DNA of 64,000 nucleotides from contig NZ_WXEW01000003.1 in NCBI RefSeq assembly GCF_009901565.1, positions 683,312-747,311 of the forward strand, given 5' to 3'. Every line of letters starts with the position of its first letter. Positions within the stretch are counted from its first letter, which is position 1. Below the pieces are notes generated by a model. That model saw only the letters and a list, made by a program, of their open reading frames with translations, made no database searches and was not told where the DNA came from. A program made the translations under genes and the position numbers. This document shows, piece after piece, positions 1 to 10,139 of the stretch. The DNA comes from Herbidospora solisilvae (GTDB lineage: Bacteria > Actinomycetota > Actinomycetes > Streptosporangiales > Streptosporangiaceae).

Positions 1-2
1 GG

Positions 3-878
3 GCGTCCAAGTCGCCCTACGCGATCCTCGGCGGCCTGCGGTCGTCGGCCCAGGTGGTCTCCTACGAGATCGCGATGGGCCTGTCGTTCGTGGCGGTCTT
101 CCTGTACGCCGGCACGCTCTCCACCTCGGAGATCGTCGCCAAGCAGGCCGACGGCGGCACCGCGACGCTCTTCGGCGTCGACGTCCCGCTGCCCAGCTGG
201 TACGCCATCCTGCTGATCCCGTCGTTCCTCATCTACGTGATGACGATGTTCGGCGAGGTCAACCGTGTGCCGTTCGACCTCCCCGAGGGCGAGGGCGAGC
301 TGGTCGCGGGTTACCACACCGAATACAGCTCCTCGCTGAAGTTCGCGATGTTCCAGCTGGCCGAATACGTCAACGTGTTCGTGGTCTCCGGTGTGGCGGT
401 CACCCTGTTCCTCGGCGGCTGGCGGGCCCCCTGGCCCATCTCGCTCTGGGACGGCGCGAACGTCGGCTGGCTGCCGCTGCTCTGGTTCTTCGCCAAGATC
501 GTGCTGATCTTCTGCTTCTTCGTCTGGGTCCGCGCCTCGCTGCCGCGGGTCCGCTACGACCAGCTCATGGCCTTCGGCTGGAAGGTCCTGATCCCGCTGA
601 ACCTGGCGTGGATCCTGCTGGTCGCCACCTTCCGCGCGCTGCGTGTCGAGCAGAGCACCCCGGTCTTCATCCTGATGGCCATCGTGGTGATCGGCGCCCT
701 CGCGGTCTTCTTCCGCTTCGACACCGTGCAGCAGCGCCGCCGCGAGGCCCAGGCCGAGCAGGTCGAAGAGGAGTTCGAGCAGCTCCGCGAGGAGCCCACC
801 GCCGGTGGATTCCCGGTCCCGCCGCTGGATCTGCCGCACTACCACGGGGCGAATCGCAAGGAGGTCCCCAGTGCCTAA
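3..878 (+). CDS. nuoH: NADH-quinone oxidoreductase subunit H (partial, 5' end outside window)
   Basis: Membrane subunit of complex I that forms much of the quinone-binding channel next to the peripheral arm. The frame is open from base 3, so the gene starts upstream; 291 residues are visible. The stretch [17 protein letters not shown] and the following SYEIAMG are typical of NuoH, as are the conserved loop [18 protein letters not shown] and many hydrophobic helices. The charged C-terminal tail (about 60 residues after the last helix) is longer than in enterobacteria, as often in actinobacteria. The stop overlaps the nuoI start by 8 bases, so the two are translated from one mRNA. Identity is secure. 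Confidence 0.97.
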   Translation, partial: ASKSPYAILGGLRSSAQVVSYEIAMGLSFVAVFLYAGTLSTSEIVAKQADGGTATLFGVDVPLPSWYAILLIPSFLIYVMTMFGEVNRVPFDLPEGEGELVAGYHTEYSSSLKFAMFQLAEYVNVFVVSGVAVTLFLGGWRAPWPISLWDGANVGWLPLLWFFAKIVLIFCFFVWVRASLPRVRYDQLMAFGWKVLIPLNLAWILLVATFRALRVEQSTPVFILMAIVVIGALAVFFRFDTVQQRRREAQAEQVEEEFEQLREEPTAGGFPVPPLDLPHYHGANRKEVPSA

Positions 879-1386
879 GTTCGACTGGCTGAACCCCGTC
901 AAGGGGTTCGGCGTCACCTTCCACCACATGTTCAAGAAGCCGGTGACGGTGAACTACCCGGAGGAGAAGCGGCCCACCGCGCCGCGTTTCCACGGGCGGC
1001 ACCAGCTCAACCGGTGGCCCGACGGCCTGGAGAAGTGCGTCGGCTGCGAACTGTGCGCCTGGGCCTGTCCCGCCGACGCCATCTACGTGGAGGGCGCCGA
1101 CAACACCGACGAGGAGCGCTTCTCTCCCGGGGAGCGCTACGGCCGGACGTATCAGATCAACTACGCGCGCTGCATCCTGTGCGGGTTGTGCATCGAGGCG
1201 TGCCCCACCCGGGCGCTCACGATGACCAACGAGTACGAGCTGGCCGACTCCAGCCGTGAGGCGCTCATCTACACCAAGGAGATGCTGCTCGCCCCGCTGA
1301 CCGCGGGCATGGAGCAGCCGCCCCACGCGATGCGCCTCGGAGAGACCGAAGAGGACTACTACCGACTGGGACGCGACAATGGGTGA
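871..1386 (+). CDS. nuoI: NADH-quinone oxidoreductase subunit I (2x 4Fe-4S ferredoxin)
   Basis: Electron-transfer subunit of the peripheral arm of complex I, 171 aa. Two CxxCxxCxxxCP motifs are visible (C56, C59, C62, C66 and C101, C104, C107, C111), which bind the two 4Fe-4S clusters passing electrons towards quinone. I chose the GTG at 871 because AAGGAGG stands just before it at 858-864 and because the protein then begins [16 protein letters not shown], as in other NuoI proteins. The longer frame from 805 would only translate the end of nuoH. It overlaps nuoH by 8 and nuoJ by 8 bases. Confidence 0.97.
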   Translation: MPKFDWLNPVKGFGVTFHHMFKKPVTVNYPEEKRPTAPRFHGRHQLNRWPDGLEKCVGCELCAWACPADAIYVEGADNTDEERFSPGERYGRTYQINYARCILCGLCIEACPTRALTMTNEYELADSSREALIYTKEMLLAPLTAGMEQPPHAMRLGETEEDYYRLGRDNG

Positions 1387-2131
1387 GACCATCACGTTCT
1401 GGGTGCTCGCCGTCGTCTCGGTCAGCGCGGCACTCGGGCTCGTCTTCAGCCGCAAGGCCGTCTACTGCGCCCTGATGCTCGGCGTGGTGATGCTCTCGCT
1501 GGCGGTCCTCTACGCGGTCCAGGACGCTCCGTTCCTGGCGGCGGTGCAGATCATCGTCTACACCGGCGCCGTGATGATGCTGTTCCTGTTCGTGCTGATG
1601 CTGGTCGGCGTCGACTCCTCCGACTCGCTCGTCGAGACGCTCAGGGGCCAGCGCTTCTGGGCGATCGTCGCCGGGCTCGCCTTCGCCGCTCTGGTGGCGC
1701 TGGGCATCGGCAACGTGGTGTTCGCCCCGGCCGCCGGCCTCGGCGCGGTGAACGCGGCGGGCAACGTGCCGTCGCTGGCCGAGCTGATCTTCACGCGCTA
1801 CGTGTTCGCCTTCGAGGTCACCTCGGCGCTGCTGATCACCGCGGCGCTGGGCGCGATGGTGCTGGCCCACCGCGAGCGCCTGGAGCAGAAGGCCACCCAG
1901 CGGGACCTGTCCCGCGAGCGCTTCGTCAAGTACGGCGAAGAGGGCGTCGACCCCTCCCCGCTGCCCGGCCCCGGCACCTACGCCCGCGCCAACGCGATCG
2001 ACATGCCCGCGCTGCTGCCCGACGGCAAGATCTCCAAGCTGTCGGTCAACCGCTACATCGCCAGGTACGAGGCCGAAGAGGGCACCATCGACCCGAAGGT
2101 GGCCGAGATCCTGGAAGGTGAGGACAAGTGA
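1379..2131 (+). CDS. nuoJ: NADH-quinone oxidoreductase subunit J
   Basis: Membrane subunit of complex I, 250 aa, with about five hydrophobic helices in the first 170 residues, including the conserved stretch [20 protein letters not shown] of helix 3. The C-terminal extension of about 80 polar residues (from around residue 170) is a common actinobacterial feature and faces the cytoplasm. The ATG start lies inside the end of nuoI; the end overlaps nuoK by four bases (GTGA), so translation is probably coupled. Confidence 0.96.
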   Translation: MGETITFWVLAVVSVSAALGLVFSRKAVYCALMLGVVMLSLAVLYAVQDAPFLAAVQIIVYTGAVMMLFLFVLMLVGVDSSDSLVETLRGQRFWAIVAGLAFAALVALGIGNVVFAPAAGLGAVNAAGNVPSLAELIFTRYVFAFEVTSALLITAALGAMVLAHRERLEQKATQRDLSRERFVKYGEEGVDPSPLPGPGTYARANAIDMPALLPDGKISKLSVNRYIARYEAEEGTIDPKVAEILEGEDK

Positions 2132-2424
2132 CCACCCACTACCTCGTGCTCAGCGCGCTGCTGTTCGCGATCGGCGGGATCGGCGTGCTCGTCCGGCGCA
2201 ACGCCATCGTCGTGTTCATGTGCGTGGAGCTCATGCTCAACGCGTGCAACCTGGCGTTCGTCACCTTCGCCCGCCAGAACGGCAATGTCGACGGTCAGGT
2301 CATCGCCTTCTTCGTGATGATCGTGGCCGCCGCCGAGGTCGTCATCGGCCTGGCCATCATCGTGACGATCTTCCGAACCCGCAGGTCCGCGTCGGTCGAC
2401 GACGCCAGCCTGCTGAAGTACTAA
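2128..2424 (+). CDS. nuoK: NADH-quinone oxidoreductase subunit K
   Basis: Small antiporter-like membrane subunit of complex I, 98 aa with three transmembrane helices. The conserved glutamates of helices 2 and 3 used in proton transfer are visible in [10 protein letters not shown] and [11 protein letters not shown]. Length and sequence are those of NuoK. The GTG start overlaps the nuoJ stop; nuoL follows after three bases. Confidence 0.97.
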   Translation: MTTHYLVLSALLFAIGGIGVLVRRNAIVVFMCVELMLNACNLAFVTFARQNGNVDGQVIAFFVMIVAAAEVVIGLAIIVTIFRTRRSASVDDASLLKY

Positions 2425-2427
2425 GAG

Positions 2428-4338
2428 GTGGCCGTGGAACCCGCAGAGATTTTGTCGCACGCCGGCGGGGGTGCGATCAGCCTGGCCTGGCTGATGATCG
2501 TGCTGCCCCTCGCCGGTGCCGCGATTCTCCTTATCGGTGGCCGCGCCACGAACAAGTGGGGCCACCTCCTTGGCGTGCTCATGTCGGTCGGCGCCTTCGT
2601 GGTGGCGGCCCTCGTGTTCCTTCAGCTCATCGGGCTCGACCCGGCGCAGCGCCGCCAGTCGGTGAACCTCTACGAGTTCATCCCGGGCGTCGCGAACATC
2701 GGGCTCCTGATCGACCCCTTGTCGATCTCGTTCTGCCTGCTGATCACGTTCGTCGGCTCGCTGATCCACATCTACTCGATCGGCTACATGTCGCACGACC
2801 CGGACAGGCGGCGGTTCTTCGCCTACCTGAACCTGTTCGTCGCGGCGATGCTGCTGCTGGTGCTGGCCGACAACTACGTCGCCCTGTTCATCGGCTGGGA
2901 GGGCGTGGGTCTCGCCTCCTACCTCCTGATCGGGTTCTGGCAGTACAAGCCGTCGGCGGCGGTGGCCGCGAAGAAGGCGTTCGTGGTCAACCGGGTCGGT
3001 GACTTCGGCCTGCTGGTCGCGATGTTCCTGATCTTCGCCCAGTTCGGCACGCTGTCCTACGCGGAGGTCTTCCCGAACGCCGCCCAGGCCAGCCAGGGGG
3101 TGCAGACCGCGATCGGCCTGCTGCTCCTGCTCGGCGCGTGCGGCAAGTCGGCGCAGCTCCCGCTGCAGTCGTGGCTTCTGGACGCGATGGAGGGCCCGAC
3201 CCCGGTCTCGGCCCTCATCCACGCCGCGACGATGGTCACCGCCGGCGTCTACCTGGTGGTCCGCTCGGGCGCCGCGTTCTTCCCCGAGGGCAGCACGGCC
3301 GGTCTGGTCGTGACGATCGTCGGTGTGGCCACGCTGCTGGCCGGTGCGATCATCGGTACGGCCAAGGACGACATCAAGAAGGGCCTGGCCGGTTCGACGA
3401 TGTCGCAGATCGGCTACATGATGCTCGCCGCGGGCATCGGCCCGGCCGGTTACGCCTTCGCCATCGCCCACCTCATCACCCACGGCTTCTTCAAGGCCGA
3501 CCTGTTCCTCGGCGCGGGCTCGGTCATGCACGCCATGAACGACGAGGTCGACATGCGGCGCTACGGCGGCCTGCGCAAGCTGCTACCGATCACGTTCGTC
3601 ACCTTCTTCATCGGCTACCTGGCGATCATCGGCTTCCCGCTGCTGTCCGGTTACTTCACCAAGGACGGCATCATCGAGTCGGTCATGCACCACAACGCCA
3701 TCCTCGGCTGGCTCGCGGTGCTGGGCGCCGGCATCACCGGCTTCTACATGACCCGCATGGTCGTGATGACCTTCTTCGGCCCGAAGCGCTGGGATGAGAA
3801 GGCCCACCCGCACGAGTCGCCGGCCGTGATGACCTGGCCGCTGATCATCCTGTCGGTCTTCTCGGTCGGCTTGGGCGCCTACCTGGTCCTCAGCAACCGC
3901 CTGATGGTCTTCCTCAGCCCGGCCGTCGGCCGGCCGGCCGACCTGCCCGGGTTCCACGCGTTCACCGTCCCCGGTCTGGTGACGCTGGCCCTGGTGGCCG
4001 TCGGCGCCGGGATCGCGATCGCCAAGTACGGCCGCTCCGAAGTGCCGGTCGTGCAGCCGCGCGGCTCGTTCCTCACCGTCTTCGCCCGTCGTGACCTCTA
4101 CGGCGACGCCCTGAACGAGGCGCTGTTCATGCGCCCCGGCCAGTGGCTCACCCGCCTGGCGGTCTTCTTCGACAACCGGGGCATCGACGGCGTGGTCAAC
4201 GGCCTGGCGGCCGGTGTCGGCGGATCGTCCGGCAGGCTGCGGAAGATCCAGACCGGCTACGTCCGGTCGTACGCCCTGTCGATATTCGTCGGTGCCGCCG
4301 TGCTGGCCGGTGCCTGGTTCGTGGTTGGGACCCTGTGA
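2428..4338 (+). CDS. nuoL: NADH-quinone oxidoreductase subunit L
   Basis: Largest antiporter-like proton-pumping subunit of complex I, 636 aa, almost entirely hydrophobic helices. The conserved signatures [38 protein letters not shown] and [16 protein letters not shown] are present, with their key Lys, Glu and His residues. The C-terminal part carries the long lateral helix that clamps NuoM and NuoN. GTG 2428 is used here; GTG 2434 is a possible alternative two codons later. The stop shares one base with the nuoM start (TGATG). Confidence 0.97.
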   Translation: MAVEPAEILSHAGGGAISLAWLMIVLPLAGAAILLIGGRATNKWGHLLGVLMSVGAFVVAALVFLQLIGLDPAQRRQSVNLYEFIPGVANIGLLIDPLSISFCLLITFVGSLIHIYSIGYMSHDPDRRRFFAYLNLFVAAMLLLVLADNYVALFIGWEGVGLASYLLIGFWQYKPSAAVAAKKAFVVNRVGDFGLLVAMFLIFAQFGTLSYAEVFPNAAQASQGVQTAIGLLLLLGACGKSAQLPLQSWLLDAMEGPTPVSALIHAATMVTAGVYLVVRSGAAFFPEGSTAGLVVTIVGVATLLAGAIIGTAKDDIKKGLAGSTMSQIGYMMLAAGIGPAGYAFAIAHLITHGFFKADLFLGAGSVMHAMNDEVDMRRYGGLRKLLPITFVTFFIGYLAIIGFPLLSGYFTKDGIIESVMHHNAILGWLAVLGAGITGFYMTRMVVMTFFGPKRWDEKAHPHESPAVMTWPLIILSVFSVGLGAYLVLSNRLMVFLSPAVGRPADLPGFHAFTVPGLVTLALVAVGAGIAIAKYGRSEVPVVQPRGSFLTVFARRDLYGDALNEALFMRPGQWLTRLAVFFDNRGIDGVVNGLAAGVGGSSGRLRKIQTGYVRSYALSIFVGAAVLAGAWFVVGTL

Positions 4339-5849
4339 TGACCGCCATCCCGTGGCTTTCGATCCTGATGGGCGTGTCCGTCCTGGGCGCGCTCGGCGTG
4401 TCGTTCCTCAAGAACGACAAGGTCGCCAAGCAGGCGACGCTCGGCGTCTCGCTGCTCGTGCTGGTGCTGGCCGTCGTGATGACGGTCGGCTTCAGCCCCA
4501 ACGGCGACCGGTTCCAGTACGCCGAGACGTATGACTGGATCCCCTCCTTCGGCGTCCACTACGCGGTGGCCGTCGACGGCGTGGCGCTGGTGCTGATCCT
4601 GCTGTCGGCCATCCTGGTGCCGATCGTCGTGCTGGCCTCCTGGCACGACGCCGAGCAGGGCAAGCGCTCTGTCCGGACCTACTTCGCGCTGCTGCTCGTC
4701 CTCGAGGCGATGATGATCGGCGTCTTCGCGGCGACCGACGTCTTCCTGTTCTACGTGTTCTTCGAGGCCATGCTGATCCCGATGTACTTCATGATCGGGT
4801 CGTACGGCGGCGCGCAGCGGTCCTACGCGGCGGTCAAGTTCCTGCTGTACTCGCTGTTCGGCGGCCTGCTGATGCTGGTGGCCGTGATCGCGCTCTACAA
4901 CGTGGCCGACAAGAACAGCTTCCTGTTCCCCGAGCTCATCGGCGCGGTCACCGACCCGACGACGCAGAAGTGGCTCTTCCTGGGCTTCTTCATCGCGTTC
5001 GCGATCAAGGCCCCGCTCTGGCCGGTGCACACCTGGTTGCCCGACGCCGCCGCGCAGGCCCCGGCCGGCGCCGCGGTGCTGCTCGTGGGCGTGCTCGACA
5101 AGGTCGGCACCTTCGGCATGCTGCGGTTCTGCCTGGAACTGTTCCCGGACGCGGCCAAGTGGGCGACCCCGGTCGTCATCGCGCTGTCGGTGATCGGCAT
5201 CGTCTACGGCGCCATCGTGGCGATCGGTCAGACCGACATCAAGCGGCTCATCGCGTACACCTCGATCTCGCACTTCGGGTTCATCACGATGGGCGTGTTC
5301 GCGATGACCACCACGGCGGCCTCGGGCGCGACCCTCTACATGGTCAACCACGGGTTCTCGACCGGTGTGCTGTTCCTGGTGGCGGGCTTCCTGATCTACC
5401 GCCGCGGCTCGCAGTTCATCGCCGACTACGGCGGCGTGCAGAAGGTCGCCCCGCTGCTGGCGGGCGCGTTCCTCATCGCGGGTCTGTCGGGTCTGTCGCT
5501 GCCCGGCCTGAGCACGTTCGTCAGCGAGTTCATGGTGCTCCTGGGCACCTTCGAGCGCTACGCCGTACCGGCCATCATCGGCACGACCGGCGTCATCCTC
5601 GCCGCCATCTACATCCTGTGGATGTATCAGCGCACCATGAACGGCCCCACCGCCGAGTCGGTCGCCGAGATGAAGGACCTCAACGGGCGCGAACGCTGGG
5701 TCGTCGCGCCGCTGATCGCCCTGATCGTCGTCTTGGGCTTCTTCCCCAAGCCGCTTCTCGACGTGATCAACCCCGCGGTCAAGGAGTCGCTCGTCAACGT
5801 GAAGGTCACCGACCCGGCTCCGGTCGTCGCTGTTAAGGAGGGCCAGTGA
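4338..5849 (+). CDS. nuoM: NADH-quinone oxidoreductase subunit M
   Basis: Antiporter-like proton-pumping subunit of complex I, 503 aa from the ATG at 4338, which overlaps the nuoL stop by one base. The helix signature YVFFEAMLIPMYFMIG and the lysine-bearing AIKAPLWPVHTWLPDA are diagnostic of NuoM. The longer open frame upstream only shadows nuoL. It overlaps nuoN by four bases (GTGA). Confidence 0.97.
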   Translation: MTAIPWLSILMGVSVLGALGVSFLKNDKVAKQATLGVSLLVLVLAVVMTVGFSPNGDRFQYAETYDWIPSFGVHYAVAVDGVALVLILLSAILVPIVVLASWHDAEQGKRSVRTYFALLLVLEAMMIGVFAATDVFLFYVFFEAMLIPMYFMIGSYGGAQRSYAAVKFLLYSLFGGLLMLVAVIALYNVADKNSFLFPELIGAVTDPTTQKWLFLGFFIAFAIKAPLWPVHTWLPDAAAQAPAGAAVLLVGVLDKVGTFGMLRFCLELFPDAAKWATPVVIALSVIGIVYGAIVAIGQTDIKRLIAYTSISHFGFITMGVFAMTTTAASGATLYMVNHGFSTGVLFLVAGFLIYRRGSQFIADYGGVQKVAPLLAGAFLIAGLSGLSLPGLSTFVSEFMVLLGTFERYAVPAIIGTTGVILAAIYILWMYQRTMNGPTAESVAEMKDLNGRERWVVAPLIALIVVLGFFPKPLLDVINPAVKESLVNVKVTDPAPVVAVKEGQ

Positions 5850-7396
5850 TCACGGCTCCCACCATCGAGTACTTCGCACTGGCCCCGCTGCTGATCATCT
5901 TCGGCGCGGCCATCATCGGGGTGCTCGTCGAGGCGTTCGCGCCTCGCTACCTGCGGCGGGCGGTCCACGTCCCGCTGACGCTGCTGTCGTTGGTCGGCGC
6001 GTTCGCGCTGGTCATCCTGCAGACGATCCGCGGCGTCCCGACGACTCCGGCGGCGATGGGCTCGGTCGCGGTCGACGGCCCGACCCTGTTCATCTGGGGC
6101 ACCATCCTGGTGCTGTCGTTCGTCAGCATTCTGCTGATCAACGATGAAGAGCAGTTCGTGCCCTCCGCCGCCTCCGTCCCCGGCTCCGCCGAGGAGGAGA
6201 AGGCGATCACCGAGGGTGCGGCGCACACCGAGGTCTACCCGCTGGCCCTGTTCGCCATCGGCGGCATGCTGCTCTTCCCGGCCTCGAACGACCTGCTCAT
6301 CATGTTCGTCGCCCTCGAGGTCATGTCGCTGCCGCTCTACCTGCTGTGCGGCCTGGCCCGTCGCCGCCGCCTGCTGTCGCAGGAGGCGTCGGTCAAGTAC
6401 TTCCTGCTCGGCGCGTTCTCCTCGGCCTTCTTCCTGTACGGCACCGCGCTGCTGTACGGCTTCGCCGGCACCGTCGACCTGGTCGGCATCTCCCGCGCCC
6501 TGGCCGCCGCCGGCGGCACGGAGACCCTGCTGCTCGTCGGCACGGCCATGCTGGGCGTGGGCCTGCTCTTCAAGATCGGCGCCGCGCCCTTCCAGGCGTG
6601 GAAGCCCGACGTCTACCAGGGCGCCCCGACGCCGATCACCGCGCTGATGGCCTCCGGAACCCTGGTGGCCGCCTTCGGCGCCGTCCTGCGGGTCTTCTGG
6701 GTCGCGCTGGGCAACGACAGCTGGAACTGGCAGCCCATCATGTGGGGCGTCGCCGCCCTGACGATGGTGGTCGGCTCGATCCTGGCGATCACCCAGACCG
6801 ACATCAAGCGCATGCTGGCCTACTCCTCGATCGCCCACGCGGGCTTCCTGCTCGTCGGCGTCATGGCCGTCGGCGAGAAGGGCCAGAACGCGCTGGCGCT
6901 GTCGGGCCTGCTGTTCTACCTGGTCACCTACGGCATCACCACGGTCGGCGCGTTCGCCGTCGTGACGCTCGTGCGCGACCCGGGCGGCGAGGCGTGGCAC
7001 CTGTCGCGCTGGGCGGGCCTGGGCAAGCGTTCGCCGAAGCTGGCGGGCCTGTTCGCCTTCTTCCTGCTGGCCTTCGCCGGAATCCCGCTCACCAGCGGCT
7101 TCTTCGGCAAGTACGCCGTCTTCAGGTCGGCCGTGGCCGTCGGCCAGGGCTGGCTGACCGGCCTGGTCGTGCTCGCGGTCGTGGCCTCGGCCGCGGCGGC
7201 GTTCTTCTACGTCCGCGTGATCGTGCTGATGTTCTTCAGCGACCCCTCGGCCGACGGCCCGACCGTCGTCACGCCGTCGTGGGCCACGTCGACTGTGGTC
7301 GGCTTCTCGGCATTCGCTACGGTAGCCCTGGGGGTTTTCCCGCAGCCTGTCCTCGATCTGGCGGAAAAGGCTGCGAAGTCATTGTTCGTGCAATAA
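5846..7396 (+). CDS. nuoN: NADH-quinone oxidoreductase subunit N
   Basis: Third antiporter-like subunit of complex I, 516 aa, GTG start coupled to the nuoM stop. Shows FVALEVMSLPLYLLCGL (helix 5 glutamate), FKIGAAPFQAWKPDVYQGAP and ITQTDIKRMLAYSSIAHAG, all NuoN hallmarks. It is the last nuo gene; the next gene starts 12 bases later in the same direction and may be read from the same transcript. Confidence 0.97.
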   Translation: MITAPTIEYFALAPLLIIFGAAIIGVLVEAFAPRYLRRAVHVPLTLLSLVGAFALVILQTIRGVPTTPAAMGSVAVDGPTLFIWGTILVLSFVSILLINDEEQFVPSAASVPGSAEEEKAITEGAAHTEVYPLALFAIGGMLLFPASNDLLIMFVALEVMSLPLYLLCGLARRRRLLSQEASVKYFLLGAFSSAFFLYGTALLYGFAGTVDLVGISRALAAAGGTETLLLVGTAMLGVGLLFKIGAAPFQAWKPDVYQGAPTPITALMASGTLVAAFGAVLRVFWVALGNDSWNWQPIMWGVAALTMVVGSILAITQTDIKRMLAYSSIAHAGFLLVGVMAVGEKGQNALALSGLLFYLVTYGITTVGAFAVVTLVRDPGGEAWHLSRWAGLGKRSPKLAGLFAFFLLAFAGIPLTSGFFGKYAVFRSAVAVGQGWLTGLVVLAVVASAAAAFFYVRVIVLMFFSDPSADGPTVVTPSWATSTVVGFSAFATVALGVFPQPVLDLAEKAAKSLFVQ

Positions 7397-7408
7397 GGGA
7401 GCTTTGCT

Positions 7409-8392
7409 ATGGCCGCGCCGCCCGTTGTTGACCTGCCCGTCGCCGACGCGCGGCTGGCCGAGGACCTCTCCAACGGCCTCGCGGCTGTGGAGAAGCAGCT
7501 CCGTTCGGCGGTGGAAAGTGAGGACACGTTCGTCACCGACGTGTCCAAACACCTCATAGAGGCGGGCGGCAAGCGCTTCCGCGCGATGCTCGTCCTCCTC
7601 GCCGCCCAGTTCGGCGACCACACGGCGCCCGGGGTCATCCCGGGCGCCGTCGTCATGGAGCTGACCCACGTGGCCACGCTCTACCACGACGACGTGATGG
7701 ACGAGGCGTCCGAGCGGCGCGGCAAGCCGTCGGCCAACGCCCGTTGGAACAACACGCTGGCGATCCTGACGGGCGACTACGTGTTCGCGCGGGCCGCCGA
7801 CATCATGGCCGACCTGGGACCCGAGCCGGTCCGCATCCAGGCCAAGACCTTCGCCCGGCTGGTCCGCGGCCAGATCCGCGAGACCGTCGGCCCGGCCGAG
7901 GGCGTCGACCCCATCGAGCACTACATCGACGTACTGGCCGACAAGACCGGCTCCCTGATCGCCACCTCCGCCCGGCTCGGCGCGATGCTGGCCGGCGCGC
8001 CGCAGGACGTCGTGCTCCGGCTGACCGCGGCCTGCGAGGCCATCGGCGTGGCCTTCCAGCTCGGCGACGACATCATCGACGTCGCCTCCGACACCTCGGG
8101 CAAGACGCCCGGCACCGACCTGCGCGAGGGCATCCGCACCCTGCCGGTCCTCTACGCCCTCAACTCCGACGAGAACCCCCGGCTGCGCTCCCTCGTCGCC
8201 GGCCCGGTGCCCGAGGCCGACATCGACGAGGCGCTGGAACTGCTGCGCGCCTCGGAGTCGCTGAAGATGGCACGGGCGGAGCTGGAGCGCTGGTCGGCAC
8301 GCGCGAAGGAGCAGCTCTCCGAACTGCCCGACATCCCGGCCCGCGCCGCCCTGCTGTCGCTCTGCGACTTCGTGGTGGAGCGCTCGGGCTAA
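7409..8392 (+). CDS. Polyprenyl diphosphate synthase (trans-isoprenyl, menaquinone side chain type)
   Basis: Adds isopentenyl diphosphate units to an allylic diphosphate to make a long all-trans chain. 327 aa. The substrate-binding GGKRFRAM, the first aspartate-rich motif DDVMD (94-98) and the second GDDIID (219-224) are all present, so it should be active. It follows nuoN by 12 bases with a GGAG ribosome site. Since menaquinone is the electron acceptor of complex I in actinobacteria, a role in the quinone side chain is likely (family knowledge plus context); chain length cannot be read with certainty. Its end overlaps the convergent rarD by four bases. Confidence 0.9.
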   Translation: MAAPPVVDLPVADARLAEDLSNGLAAVEKQLRSAVESEDTFVTDVSKHLIEAGGKRFRAMLVLLAAQFGDHTAPGVIPGAVVMELTHVATLYHDDVMDEASERRGKPSANARWNNTLAILTGDYVFARAADIMADLGPEPVRIQAKTFARLVRGQIRETVGPAEGVDPIEHYIDVLADKTGSLIATSARLGAMLAGAPQDVVLRLTAACEAIGVAFQLGDDIIDVASDTSGKTPGTDLREGIRTLPVLYALNSDENPRLRSLVAGPVPEADIDEALELLRASESLKMARAELERWSARAKEQLSELPDIPARAALLSLCDFVVERSG

Positions 8393-9291
8393 CCGACCGT
8401 CGCCAGCTCCTTCTCTTGTACGGGCTGCTTGACGAGGCCGTACCGCAGGCTGTCCCAGGTGAACACCGCCAGGGCCAGCCAGACCACCCCGAACCCGAGC
8501 CAGCGCTCGGCCGGCATGGTCTCCTTGACGATCAGCACCCCGCAGAGGAACTGCAGCACGGGCGCGATGTACTGGAGCAGCCCCACGATCGTCAGCGGCA
8601 CGGTGATGACCGAGGCGGCGAAGAACAGCAGCGGGACCGCCGTCACGATGCCGGAGCTGATGAGCAGCAGGGCGTGCCCCGTGCCGTGGTTGCCGAAGGT
8701 GTTGCCCTCGCCCAGGGTGAACAGGTAGATCGCGGCCGGGACCAGCATGACCAGGGTCTCGATCGTGAGGCTCTCGGCCGCTCCGACCTGGGCCTTCTTC
8801 TTGACCAGGCCGTACAGACCGAAACTGAACGCCAGCGTGAGGGCGATCCAGGGCAGCTGCCCGTAGCCCAGGGTGAGGATGACGACGGCGGTGGCTCCCA
8901 GGCCGACCGCGACCCACTGCCACCGGCGCAGCCGCTCACCGAGGATGACGACGCCGAACAGAATGCTGACCAGCGGGTTGATGAAGTAGCCGAGGGCGCT
9001 CTCCACGACGTGCCCGGAGTTGACCGCGTAGATGTAGACGCCCCAGTTGGCCGACACGAGCCCCGCCGCCGCCGTCAGCAGCAGGACCTGCCTTCTGGTC
9101 ATCCGCCTGATCCACTTCCAATGCCGCCGGACCGCCAGGATGGCGACCACGGCGGCGAGCGACCAGAGCATGCGGTGCGCCAAAATCTCGACGGCTCCGC
9201 TGGGCTTGAGGAGAGGCCAGTACAGAGGGAACAGACCCCAGAGGGCGTAGGCGGCGATGCCGTACCAGACTCCTCGGCGCAAATCAGGCAT
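8389..9291 (-). CDS. rarD: RarD-type EamA permease
   Basis: Drug/metabolite transporter superfamily membrane protein, 300 aa with about ten transmembrane helices in two EamA halves. The N-terminus RRGVWYGIAAYALWGLFPLY and SANWGVYIYAVNSGHVVESA are hallmarks of the RarD subfamily. The substrate is not known for this subfamily (chloramphenicol sensitivity in the original name). ATG start; it diverges from msrA across 119 bases. Confidence 0.92.
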   Translation of the reverse strand: MPDLRRGVWYGIAAYALWGLFPLYWPLLKPSGAVEILAHRMLWSLAAVVAILAVRRHWKWIRRMTRRQVLLLTAAAGLVSANWGVYIYAVNSGHVVESALGYFINPLVSILFGVVILGERLRRWQWVAVGLGATAVVILTLGYGQLPWIALTLAFSFGLYGLVKKKAQVGAAESLTIETLVMLVPAAIYLFTLGEGNTFGNHGTGHALLLISSGIVTAVPLLFFAASVITVPLTIVGLLQYIAPVLQFLCGVLIVKETMPAERWLGFGVVWLALAVFTWDSLRYGLVKQPVQEKELATVG

Positions 9292-9313
9292 GAACCCAAG
9301 TTTGGCTGCTTAC

Positions 9314-9332
9314 CTTGTTTATTACAAATAAG
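9314..9332. promoter_or_regulatory. AT-rich inverted repeat between rarD and msrA
   Basis: In the 119-base divergent gap, CTTGTTT and AAATAAG form 7-base arms (one mismatch) around ATTAC. It is the most AT-rich spot nearby and may be an operator or promoter element serving either gene. No regulator is assigned. Confidence 0.35.
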
Positions 9333-9410
9333 TGATGTTGGTTTGATGGTTAAGTGGTCCTAACGGAACAAAGCTTGGCGCACCTTGGTTGAGGTGGTCA
9401 GGAGGTAGAC

Positions 9411-10073
9411 ATGGGTTGGATCTTCGGTACGAACAAGGCAACCATGGTGAGCGCCGGCGACGCGCTCCCGGGACGGTCCGCCACCATGCCGGTGGCCGAC
9501 CGGCACCTTGTCCTGGGAGCCCCACTGACCCCGCCGTGGCCCGAGGGAACCGAGGTCGCCGACTTCGGACTCGGCTGCTTCTGGGGCGCGGAGCGCAAGT
9601 TCTGGCAGACCCCCGGGGTCGTCTCGACCGCGGTCGGCTACCAGGGCGGGTACACCCCCAACCCGACCTACGAGGAGGTCTGTTCCGGGCTGACCGGCCA
9701 CACCGAGGTCGTCCGGGTCGTCTTCGACCCCTCCCGGGTGTCCTACGAGGAGCTGCTCCGCGTGTTCTGGGAGGCGCACGACCCCACGCAGGGGATGCGC
9801 CAGGGGAACGACGTCGGGACGCAGTACCGGTCGGCGATCTACACGCACTCCGAGGCGCAGGAGAAGTCGGCGGCGGCTTCGCTGGCGGCTTATCAGGAGG
9901 TGCTGACGTCGGCGGGGTACGGGGGGATCACCACTGAGGTGCGGGAGGCGCCGGAGTTCTACTACGCGGAGGATTATCACCAGCAGTACCTTCACCGCAA
10001 CGTTAACGGGTACTGCGGGATTGGCGGGACGGGCGTCGCTTGTCCGGTCGGTCTTACTTCTGGTGAGGCGTAG
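9411..10073 (+). CDS. msrA: Peptide-methionine (S)-S-oxide reductase MsrA
   Basis: Repairs methionine sulfoxide (S form) in proteins, in the cytoplasm. 220 aa; catalytic motif GCFWG at 55-59 with Cys56 as nucleophile, then [22 protein letters not shown] and the resolving region [13 protein letters not shown] near the C-terminus. ATG 9411 has GGAGG five bases upstream. The last 15 codons and the next ~85 bases recur twice downstream (13368 and 14256), which points to the 3' end of this gene as an integration site; the gene itself is intact. Confidence 0.97.
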   Translation: MGWIFGTNKATMVSAGDALPGRSATMPVADRHLVLGAPLTPPWPEGTEVADFGLGCFWGAERKFWQTPGVVSTAVGYQGGYTPNPTYEEVCSGLTGHTEVVRVVFDPSRVSYEELLRVFWEAHDPTQGMRQGNDVGTQYRSAIYTHSEAQEKSAAASLAAYQEVLTSAGYGGITTEVREAPEFYYAEDYHQQYLHRNVNGYCGIGGTGVACPVGLTSGEA

Positions 10074-10075
10074 AG
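10026..10075 (+). repeat. msrA 3'-end repeat, copy 1 (putative attachment site)
   Basis: Fifty bases covering the end of msrA match 13368-13417 with one mismatch, and the right part (from TGTCCGGTCGG onward) matches 14256-14290. Similarity continues less strictly for about 85 bases beyond the stop codon. Two recombinase relics lie next to copies 2 and 3, so the simplest explanation is an att core of serine-integrase elements. Confidence 0.75.
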
Positions 10076-10096
10076 GTGCGGCTTTAGCCTGAACTG

Positions 10097-10139
10097 CTGG
10101 CCCTTGGTCGGTCTCCCTTGGGAGCTGATCTTGGGCCAG
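10097..10139 (+). terminator. Stem-loop downstream of msrA
   Basis: Outer arms CTGGCCC and GGGCCAG enclose an inner CTCCC-tt-GGGAG stem, 24 bases after the msrA stop. The second repeat copy (13439-13481) keeps the outer arms and has a changed but still paired inner stem (GCCTCC/GGAGGC), a compensatory pattern that supports a real RNA structure. No U-run follows, as is usual in high-GC actinobacteria. Confidence 0.55.

Noticed and set aside
667-1455. Long minus-strand open frames opposite nuo genes (also 2053-3531, 4257-5351, 5627-7000)
   Set aside because: Shadows of strongly GC-biased genes: composition is Arg/His/Gln/Gly-rich, no family similarity, and the plus strand carries clear nuo genes.
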